From the NCBI GenBank assembly GCA_030523905.1, contig JAUNHO010000017.1, positions 1 through 11,877 of the forward strand: a stretch of DNA of 11,877 nt, written 5' to 3'. Both the position numbers and the translations under genes were made by a program. Shown here one piece after another: positions 6,631 through 11,877 of this stretch; within the stretch, counting starts at the first letter, position 1; each line of letters opens with the position of its first letter. Source of the DNA: Bergeyella zoohelcum (GTDB lineage Bacteria > Bacteroidota > Bacteroidia > Flavobacteriales > Weeksellaceae). Below the pieces are notes generated by a model, which saw only the letters and a list, made by a program, of their open reading frames with translations, was not told the DNA's origin and made no database searches.

Positions 6631-8427
6631 CTAAAATTTATTTTTAAGTTCCTCCAATGGGAGTTCCATATAGCATTTTTTTCCATTTGGCATATACTGC
6701 GGAAAACCTATGGCTGTGAAGTCTTTTAGGAGTTGCTCCACTTCGTATTTATAGAGAAAATCAAAACGAGATTTGCTGTGGATTTTCGTCCATTGTTCGT
6801 TATAAAACGCCATAAAATCTTCCTCGGTTCGGTAGTCTAGCACCTCAAAAATATGCTCTAAAAACTTGATAACCTGCGAGTCTTTTAGCCCTTCGGGTAT
6901 GGCTTCAATTCGTAGGAGATTGTCTTCCGCCAAAGATATATCAAAGCCTAGATTTGGCAAAAATTTCTTGATGGATTTATACTTATTTTTCTCTATTTCT
7001 GTAAGATGATATTCCAGCGAAAACAATAGCGATTGGCTTTCGGAGGTCTGTTTTTTACCTTTATTTTTATCCATCAAAACCAGTCTATACATTCTTCCAG
7101 GGTCTATCATCAGGGTATTTTCGCCTTTATTAAAGAGCCAATAACCATTGGGCAATCTCATTAAATCTTCTTCAAAATCTTCATCTTCAAAAAGATTAAT
7201 TTTGGAAGGCTCGGTAGCGATATTATCATTGTACATCTGCTGAAGATTCACGATTTCCTTTGCCGTAGGCGTTCCCTCTACCTTGAAAGGATTGAAATCC
7301 CTATCCACCGAAATAGGCTGATTGGCACGGCTTGGGGAAAGATTCATCGCACTTCCCATAGCAGACGGCGTAGGTTTTGGGGCGGATAAAAAATCGTCCA
7401 TTGCTGGGTTTCGGTCAAAATCCAAACTTGGGGCAATGTTATAAATCCCCAACGCCTTCTTTATCGTGGAGCGAAGTAAAGCGAAAATAAGAGCCTCGTC
7501 TTCAAACTTGATTTCTGTTTTCTGTGGGTGGATATTCACATCTATTTTCTGCGGGTCTATCTCCAAAAACAGAAAAAACGATGGCGTATAACCTGGTAAA
7601 AGAAGCCCCTCGAACGCCTCCTGAATGGCTTTATTAAGATACGGACTTTTGAAAAAACGATTGTTGGCAAAAAAGAATTGCTCACCTCTTGTTTTTTTCG
7701 CCCCTTCAGGTTTGGCAATGTAACCATCTAGTTTTATCCAATCCAAATCCTCTTTTATCGGTACTAAAAGTGGCTGTAATTTTCTGCCAAAAATCTCAAT
7801 AATCCGTTGCATTGGCGTACCTTTACGAAGTTTGAAAATAATTTCATCGTTATGAAACAAATCAAACTCTATACTAGGATGAGCAAGTGCAACACGCTGA
7901 AATTCATCTATAATATGGCGAAATTCTACATTATTATTTTTCAAAAATTTTCGTCTTGCAGGGACATTGTAGAATAAATTTTTCACGGAAAAATTAGCCC
8001 CTTCAGTGGTTTGTATCGGCTCTTGAAATTGCAATTCGCCCCCTTCTATATAGATATTCGTTCCCGCAGGAGCGTCTTTTTTTTTGGTTTTCAGCTCTAC
8101 CTGTGCCACCGCAGCGATAGACGCCAAAGCCTCCCCACGAAAGCCCTTGGTAGAGATACTAAAAATGTCTTCCGTATCTCGGATTTTGGAAGTAGCGTGT
8201 CTTTCAAACGCCATACGGGCATCGGTTTCGGACATTCCTATGCCATTATCTACCACTTGTACTAGATTCTTACCTGCCTCACGCACAATGAGTTCCACCT
8301 TGGTCGCTTGGGCATCTATGGCGTTTTCCAGCAATTCTTTCACTATGGAAGCAGGTCTCTGGACTACCTCCCCAGCGGCAATTTGGTTGGCTACATAATC
8401 TGGCAAAAGTTGGATAATATCTGACAT
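6631..8427 (-). CDS. mutL: DNA mismatch repair protein MutL with a divergent C-terminal domain
   Basis: The 598-residue protein couples MutS mismatch recognition to strand incision. The N-terminal GHKL ATPase is intact: NQIAAGEVVQRPASIVKELLEN with E31 as general base and N35 for Mg, DNGIGM at 60-65, and GFRGEAL at 95-101. The linker (about 345-430) is variable and polar. In the C-terminal domain the usual DQHAxxExxxxE endonuclease motif is replaced by IDPGRMYRLVLMD, and CPHGRP by MPNGKKC, so metal-dependent nicking looks lost. An ATG 12 codons upstream (8463) is rejected: it lies inside a TATTTTTG promoter box, and MSDIIQLLPDYVANQIAAGE is the normal family N-terminus. The promoter has both -33 and -7 elements. 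The rhomboid gene follows 5 nt after the stop. Confidence 0.95.
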   Translation of the reverse strand: MSDIIQLLPDYVANQIAAGEVVQRPASIVKELLENAIDAQATKVELIVREAGKNLVQVVDNGIGMSETDARMAFERHATSKIRDTEDIFSISTKGFRGEALASIAAVAQVELKTKKKDAPAGTNIYIEGGELQFQEPIQTTEGANFSVKNLFYNVPARRKFLKNNNVEFRHIIDEFQRVALAHPSIEFDLFHNDEIIFKLRKGTPMQRIIEIFGRKLQPLLVPIKEDLDWIKLDGYIAKPEGAKKTRGEQFFFANNRFFKSPYLNKAIQEAFEGLLLPGYTPSFFLFLEIDPQKIDVNIHPQKTEIKFEDEALIFALLRSTIKKALGIYNIAPSLDFDRNPAMDDFLSAPKPTPSAMGSAMNLSPSRANQPISVDRDFNPFKVEGTPTAKEIVNLQQMYNDNIATEPSKINLFEDEDFEEDLMRLPNGYWLFNKGENTLMIDPGRMYRLVLMDKNKGKKQTSESQSLLFSLEYHLTEIEKNKYKSIKKFLPNLGFDISLAEDNLLRIEAIPEGLKDSQVIKFLEHIFEVLDYRTEEDFMAFYNEQWTKIHSKSRFDFLYKYEVEQLLKDFTAIGFPQYMPNGKKCYMELPLEELKNKF

Positions 8428-8460
8428 TTTTTCTCTACAAAATCTTATAAAAACAAAACA

Positions 8461-8488
8461 CAAAAATAAGGAAATGATTTCTTTCCAA
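8461..8488 (-). promoter_or_regulatory. mutL promoter, TTG-N17-TATTTTTG
   Basis: On the minus strand a TTG at 8488-8486 is followed after 17 nt by TATTTTTG (8468-8461), matching the Bacteroidota -33/-7 consensus in sequence and spacing. A second TTG at 8494-8492 has a 23-nt spacer. The predicted leader is about 28 nt. Confidence 0.7.
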
Positions 8489-8774
8489 AGCCAAATGGGG
8501 ATAAGTTTTTATAACCTACTATCAACCTTCAATCTGCAACATTGACTGAATAGATAAAAAATATTGTTAATAATGAAAATTGACAAGGAGATATTGAGGG
8601 TTGTTATTGATAATTTCAAGTAATAAAACCACAAGCTATAAAGATGCCACTGAAAGAAAAACCGAAAACAGCTTTATTGAAACTGTACAAAAAATTATAA
8701 AATATATTGCACCACTCGCTTCTATTATTATTAAAGCTAGCAAAATGATTTGGAACGCAATACTAAAACATTCT
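8489..8774. other. Gene-poor AT-rich stretch between mutL and hflX
   Basis: I see no confident gene here. A 16-codon open frame (8573-8623, plus strand, MKIDKEILRVVIDNFK) follows a TTGAC at 8542-8546 but no proper -7 box. A longer plus-strand frame open from 8601 begins with TTG and encodes a Lys/Ile-rich stretch (KTTSYKDATERKTENSF, then a hydrophobic run). It would pass through the terminator hairpin and into hflX antisense, so its end at least is not real. The frame could be a decayed small gene, or the transcript could be non-coding and use the downstream hairpin as its 3' end. Confidence 0.4.
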
Positions 8775-8809
8775 AAAAAGAGGCTATCCACTTCGGACAG
8801 CCTCTTTTT
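8775..8809. terminator. Strong hairpin terminator behind hflX, usable in both directions
   Basis: The 11-bp arms AAAAAGAGGCT/AGCCTCTTTTT are extended by TCC/GGA beyond one A-C mismatch, with an ACTTC loop. The hflX stop is immediately adjacent, so on the minus strand this is the hflX terminator. On the plus strand it ends in a run of seven T, the shape of an intrinsic terminator for rightward transcription from the 8489-8774 region. Confidence 0.85.
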
Positions 8810-8810
8810 T

Positions 8811-10019
8811 TCAATCCTCCTCCTCAAAATACTCAAACAAGAAATCATTATACGGAAATCTTGAAATATGGATTTTATGCACCTCATCGTAGATGAGTTT
8901 TTTCATTTCGGGGAAGTTTTCCTTCGTAAGTGCCGAGATGAAAACCGTAGGAAATTTGCTCTTTGCCATCCAAGTTTTTTTCCATTCTTCTAGGGAAATG
9001 TTCTTTTTGGTGGCAGGGGTTAGGTCGTCTTCATCTTTTTTCTCGTAGGAGAAATCATCTATCTTGTTAAAGACCATTATCATTGGCTTTTGGTGGGCAT
9101 CTATCTCTTGCAAAATCTGATTCACGGACTCTATATGGTCTTCAAAACTCTCGTGCGAAATATCCACGGTGTGAATGAGCAAATCCGCCTCACGAACCTC
9201 ATCAAGAGTAGATTTGAAGCTTTCCACCAGTTGCGTAGGAAGTTTTCGGATAAACCCAACCGTATCGGTTAAAAGAAACGGTAAATTTCCTATAACCACT
9301 TTACGCACAGTGGTATCCAAAGTGGCAAAAAGTTTATTTTCGGCAAAAACCTCGGACTTAGAGAGGGCGTTCATCAGCGTAGATTTTCCCACATTGGTAT
9401 AGCCCACAAGAGCCACACGAACCATCTTTCCGCGGTTGTTTCTTTGTGTCGCCATTTGTTTATCAATGGTTTTGAGTTTGTCTTTGAGCAAGGAAATTCT
9501 ATCGCGGATAATACGGCGGTCGGTTTCAATTTCCGTTTCCCCAGGCCCTCGCATACCTATTCCCCCTCGTTGTCTCTCCAAGTGCGTCCACATTCTGGTA
9601 AGTCGTGGCAAAAGGTACTCATACTGGGCGAGTTCCACTTGTGTTCTGGCGTAGGAAGTCTGAGCTCTTTGGGCGAAAATATCCAAAATTAGGTTGGTTC
9701 TGTCTAGGATTTTCACTTCCATTTCTCGCTCCAAATTTTTAAGTTGAGAGGGCGAAAGTTCATCATCAAAAATCACCGTTCCGATTTCGTTTTCCTTTAC
9801 AAAATCTCGGATTTCCTCCATTTTTCCTTTCCCTACAAAGGTTCTGGAATCGGGTTGAGACATTTTTTGGGTAAATCTTTTCTCCACCGTAGCCCCAGCC
9901 GTATAGGCGAGGAACTCCAATTCGTCTAGATATTCCGTGAGTTTGTCCTCGTCTTGTTCCCTTGTGATTAAGCCTACCAAAACGGCTTTCTCATATATGT
10001 GTTCCTTTTTTTCTAGCAT
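8811..10019 (-). CDS. hflX: GTPase HflX, ribosome-associated
   Basis: The 402-residue OBG-HflX superfamily GTPase binds the 50S subunit; in E. coli it splits stalled or heat-damaged ribosomes. The N-terminal HflX domain (about 10-130) contains FVGKGKMEEI and DRTNLILDIFAQRAQTSYA. A coiled linker carries the family hallmark GGIGMRGPGETEIETDRR at 152-169. G motifs follow: G1 GYTNVGKST (206-214), G2 around T236-T237, G3 DTVGF (252-256), G4 NKID (318-321) and G5 SAL (362-364). Between G4 and G5 lies a longer charged segment (EKKDEDDLTPATKKN) than in E. coli, probably a lineage-specific surface insertion. The protein is soluble, with no membrane segment. The start at 10019 is supported by a promoter about 30 nt upstream. 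The gene is divergent from sod. Confidence 0.96.
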   Translation of the reverse strand: MLEKKEHIYEKAVLVGLITREQDEDKLTEYLDELEFLAYTAGATVEKRFTQKMSQPDSRTFVGKGKMEEIRDFVKENEIGTVIFDDELSPSQLKNLEREMEVKILDRTNLILDIFAQRAQTSYARTQVELAQYEYLLPRLTRMWTHLERQRGGIGMRGPGETEIETDRRIIRDRISLLKDKLKTIDKQMATQRNNRGKMVRVALVGYTNVGKSTLMNALSKSEVFAENKLFATLDTTVRKVVIGNLPFLLTDTVGFIRKLPTQLVESFKSTLDEVREADLLIHTVDISHESFEDHIESVNQILQEIDAHQKPMIMVFNKIDDFSYEKKDEDDLTPATKKNISLEEWKKTWMAKSKFPTVFISALTKENFPEMKKLIYDEVHKIHISRFPYNDFLFEYFEEED

Positions 10020-10047
10020 ATTTTATTGCAAATTATGTTTCGCTTTG

Positions 10048-10075
10048 CAAAAATAGGTATTATTCTAGACTTCAA
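10048..10075 (-). promoter_or_regulatory. hflX promoter, TTG-N17-TATTTTTG
   Basis: On the minus strand TTG at 10075-10073 (within TTTG) precedes TATTTTTG (10055-10048) by 17 nt, a full match to the Bacteroidota housekeeping promoter. The predicted leader is about 23 nt. Confidence 0.7.
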
Positions 10076-10129
10076 ATTAAGATTAGGGCAACTTATTTCT
10101 ATCAAATCATCAAATTCAAAAAAAATCAT

Positions 10130-10137
10130 TAACTTTG
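10130..10137 (+). promoter_or_regulatory. -7 promoter element (TAACTTTG) for sod
   Basis: TAACTTTG fits TAnnTTTG and lies 25 nt before the sod ATG at 10163. The upstream stretch is A-rich without a TTG at the -33 spacing, so activation or an UP-like A-tract may matter. Confidence 0.6.
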
Positions 10138-10162
10138 GCGAAAATCAAAAAAAGTTTTTATT

Positions 10163-10762
10163 ATGGCATTTGAATTACCAAAATTAGGATATGCGTACGA
10201 GGCACTAGAACCTGTGATTGACGCTAGAACAATGGAAATCCACCATACCAAACACCATCAGGCGTATGTAGATAATCTGAACAACGCTATCGCAGGGACA
10301 GATTTAGAGGGGAAAAGCATAGAGGAAATCTGCAAACTCGGTGCGGATAAACCAGCGGTGAGAAACAACGGCGGTGGGCATTACAACCACTCTCTATTCT
10401 GGCAAATCCTCACGCCTGGCAGTAGCAAAACACCTGTGGGCAATGTAGCGAAAGCGATAGAAAATTTCGGTGGGTTTGACAAACTAAAAGAAGAGTTTTC
10501 TAATGCAGCGAAGACCAGATTTGGCTCTGGCTGGGCTTGGGTTTGCAAGAAAAATGATGGTAGCCTTAGCGTTTGCTCTTCTGCAAACCAAGACAACCCG
10601 CTTATGGACGGCGTAGGCTGTGGCAATCCTCCTTTCCTTGGGCTAGATGTTTGGGAACACGCCTATTACCTTAATTATCAGAATAGAAGACCAGATTATG
10701 TAACCGCTTTCTTTGAGGTGATCAACTGGGACAAGGTGGAGGAACTTTATAACAATCTCTAA
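10163..10762 (+). CDS. Superoxide dismutase, Mn/Fe family (Mn-type features)
   Basis: The 199-residue enzyme dismutates superoxide to O2 and H2O2, and the peroxidase encoded by bcp in the same window could dispose of the H2O2. Metal ligands are H27 (in MEIHHTKHH), H76 (in GGGHYNHSLFW), and D162 and H166 (in LDVWEHAYY). The outer-sphere Gln sits at Q143 in SSANQDNPLM, the Mn-enzyme position, rather than near residue 69 as in Fe enzymes, so Mn or cambialistic use is likely; sequence alone cannot settle this. No signal peptide is present, so the enzyme is cytoplasmic. Four cysteines (57, 128, 138, 153) are more than in E. coli enzymes. The gene has its own promoter box and a strong terminator and so is probably monocistronic. 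Confidence 0.95.
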   Translation: MAFELPKLGYAYEALEPVIDARTMEIHHTKHHQAYVDNLNNAIAGTDLEGKSIEEICKLGADKPAVRNNGGGHYNHSLFWQILTPGSSKTPVGNVAKAIENFGGFDKLKEEFSNAAKTRFGSGWAWVCKKNDGSLSVCSSANQDNPLMDGVGCGNPPFLGLDVWEHAYYLNYQNRRPDYVTAFFEVINWDKVEELYNNL

Positions 10763-10770
10763 ACACTACT

Positions 10771-10797
10771 AAACATTGGTACCCAGTGCCAATGTTT
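10771..10797 (+). terminator. Rho-independent terminator of sod
   Basis: Perfect 9-bp arms AAACATTGG/CCAATGTTT surround a 9-nt loop, and the T-run continues TTTATTTGCTTTT. It lies 8 nt past the sod stop and 18 nt before the next ATG. Confidence 0.85.
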
Positions 10798-10815
10798 TTT
10801 ATTTGCTTTTATCTT

Positions 10816-11601
10816 ATGGAAATCATCATTATAGGCTCGGGGAATGTGGCTTATCACTTGGCAAAAGCCTTTACAGAACGGCAAATCCCCATTAAACAAG
10901 TCTTCGGAAGGAATGAAAACGCTCTGAAAAACCTCTCCAACGAGCTAAATCTCCCCTATTCTACCGAGAAACTAGACCAAGCAGATTTATATCTTATCTG
11001 CGTGAGCGATTCTGCCGTTGCGGAAGTTTCAAATTTAATTAAAGACGATAAAGTTTTGGTCGCACACACCTCTGGCTCGCTTCCGAAAGAGGTTTTGCAG
11101 GGCAATTACCGCAAGGCTTCCTTTTATCCGCTTCAAACTTTCTCTAAAAATAAAAAATTAAATTACAAAGACATTCCGTTTTTCATTGAAGCTGAAAATA
11201 ATACAGATACAGAGCTTCTAAAACACCTTGCCGAGCGTATTTCTAGCAAAGTAACACTTGCAGATTACGAAAAACGCAAGTACATTCACCTTACGGCGGT
11301 CTTTTCTTGCAATTTTACCAATCATCTTTTTAGTATAGCAAAGGAAATCGCCGACCAACAAGGCATTCCTTTTGAGTATTTTCTTCCGTTAATTAATGAA
11401 ACGACTGAAAAAATCCACCAAATAGAACCAAAACTTGCCCAAACAGGTCCAGCCGTAAGAAATGACCAAAGAATACTAAAACTACACGAAGAACTGATTA
11501 CCAATCCTTTGCATTTAAGGCTTTATCAATTATTTAATGAATCTATTTTCAAACTTTATCATTCTGAACGCATAGCGAGGAATCTTAACATTAATCATTA
11601 A
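10816..11601 (+). CDS. Rossmann-like / DUF2520 protein, probable NAD(P)-dependent reductase
   Basis: The 261-residue protein starts MEIIIIGSGNVAYHLAKAF, a Rossmann dinucleotide-binding motif (G7, G9, N10, A12) at the extreme N-terminus. Further family features are AHTSGSLP (83-90), FYPLQTFS (103-110) and a helical C-terminal DUF2520 region with HLTAVFSCNFTNHL (158-171) and TGPAVRND (210-217). The layout resembles 6-phosphogluconate or ketopantoate reductases. A related protein, PanG of Francisella, has been reported as an alternative ketopantoate reductase, but I cannot assign that activity here. An upstream ATG at 10786 is rejected because it lies in the sod terminator and would put ten residues ahead of the Rossmann strand. 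No TAnnTTTG box or Shine-Dalgarno is visible, so the promoter is unclear. The next gene starts 2 nt after the stop. Confidence 0.85.
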   Translation: MEIIIIGSGNVAYHLAKAFTERQIPIKQVFGRNENALKNLSNELNLPYSTEKLDQADLYLICVSDSAVAEVSNLIKDDKVLVAHTSGSLPKEVLQGNYRKASFYPLQTFSKNKKLNYKDIPFFIEAENNTDTELLKHLAERISSKVTLADYEKRKYIHLTAVFSCNFTNHLFSIAKEIADQQGIPFEYFLPLINETTEKIHQIEPKLAQTGPAVRNDQRILKLHEELITNPLHLRLYQLFNESIFKLYHSERIARNLNINH

Positions 11602-11603
11602 AA

Positions 11604-11877
11604 ATGACCTACATACAAAAACTATTAAACGGAGAAAAAGTGGAGTGGAAACAACTCGGCGAGGTGGCGGAAATTAAAACAGGAAAACTCAATGCAAATG
11701 CAGCCGAAAAAGATGGTGTGTATCCATTTTTTACATGCAATGAAGAACCTTACAGAATTAATTCTTATGCCTTTGATATGGAAGCAATTTTAATTTCTGG
11801 TAATGGTAGTCAAGTCGGGCATGTAAATTATTATAAAGGTAAATTTAATGCTTATCAAAGAACTTATGTTTTAGGAA
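11604..11877 (+). CDS. hsdS: Type I restriction-modification specificity subunit (HsdS), 5' fragment
   Basis: 91 codons are visible before the right edge cuts the gene; full HsdS proteins are about 400 residues. The start MTYIQKLLNGEKVEWKQLGE followed by VAEIKTG is the conserved lead-in to a target recognition domain. YPFFTCNEEPYRIN, FDMEAILISGNGSQVGHV and GKFNAYQRTYVLG are typical TRD1 motifs. HsdS gives the HsdM methyltransferase and HsdR restriction complex its DNA sequence specificity through two TRDs; only the first is seen here. The gene starts 2 nt after the DUF2520 stop, implying translational coupling to a gene with no obvious functional link. The last 150 nt are visibly richer in A and T than the preceding genes, which suits acquired DNA. 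Whether hsdM and hsdR follow cannot be seen. Confidence 0.9.
   Translation, partial: MTYIQKLLNGEKVEWKQLGEVAEIKTGKLNANAAEKDGVYPFFTCNEEPYRINSYAFDMEAILISGNGSQVGHVNYYKGKFNAYQRTYVLG

Noticed and set aside
8428..8463. Longer N-terminus of MutL (12 extra residues from an ATG at 8463)
   Set aside because: That ATG overlaps the -7 box, and the family's conserved start (LLPDYVANQIAAGE) follows the downstream Met.
8601..8864. 87-codon plus-strand open frame as a full gene
   Set aside because: It starts with TTG, reads through a strong terminator hairpin and ends antisense inside hflX. At most its first part could be a relic.
10786..10815. ATG at 10786 as start of the DUF2520 gene
   Set aside because: It falls in the loop of the sod terminator and adds ten residues ahead of a Rossmann strand that normally starts the protein.
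1..11877. CRISPR arrays, tRNA or rRNA genes, insertion sequences, or a multi-gene defence island
   Set aside because: No regularly spaced repeats, cloverleaf-like stretches, rRNA sequence or transposase-like coding regions were found by eye. The only defence-related sequence is the hsdS fragment at the right edge.

Overview
The window looks like chromosomal DNA from a Flavobacteriia member, most likely the Weeksellaceae branch (Riemerella, Bergeyella, Chryseobacterium, Elizabethkingia). Three things point there. The base composition is AT-rich but moderate. Shine-Dalgarno sequences are nearly absent, and most genes are instead preceded by the Bacteroidota -7 element TAnnTTTG. The prolyl endopeptidase is, from memory, very close to the enzyme of Elizabethkingia (Flavobacterium) meningoseptica. 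No tRNA, rRNA, insertion sequence or CRISPR array is visible.

Layout, left to right. A YifB/ComM-type AAA+ ATPase (minus strand, cut by the left edge) and a SprT-like putative metalloprotease (minus) come first. A group III truncated globin (plus) is divergent from the SprT gene. The globin converges on a prolyl oligopeptidase lipoprotein (minus) across a shared bidirectional terminator. A 61-residue membrane-anchored hypothetical protein (plus) converges stop-to-stop with a BCP-type peroxiredoxin (minus). The peroxiredoxin is divergent from an endonuclease III homologue (plus), and the two share a palindromic double promoter. The endonuclease III gene overlaps tail-to-tail with a rhomboid protease (minus), which lies 5 nt behind mutL (minus), presumably as one operon. 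A gene-poor stretch of about 380 nt follows, ending in a strong hairpin. Then come hflX (minus), a Mn/Fe superoxide dismutase (plus) with its own terminator, a Rossmann/DUF2520 protein (plus), and 2 nt later the start of a type I restriction-modification specificity subunit, cut by the right edge.

Most of the content is housekeeping, with an emphasis on DNA repair (nth, mutL), oxidative stress (bcp, sod) and proteolysis (SprT-like, prolyl endopeptidase, rhomboid). The accessory element is the hsdS fragment at the right edge, and any larger system would lie beyond it.

I do not see an undescribed multi-gene system. The observations most worth checking are these: (1) the endonuclease III homologue has none of the four Fe-S cluster cysteines; (2) MutL lacks the DQHAxxExxxxE endonuclease motif that MutH-less bacteria normally carry; (3) an 18-bp palindrome puts two TAATTTTG boxes head-to-head between bcp and nth. 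Four start codons are assigned downstream of the longest possible start, mainly because a -7 element or a terminator lies between the upstream start and the chosen one.
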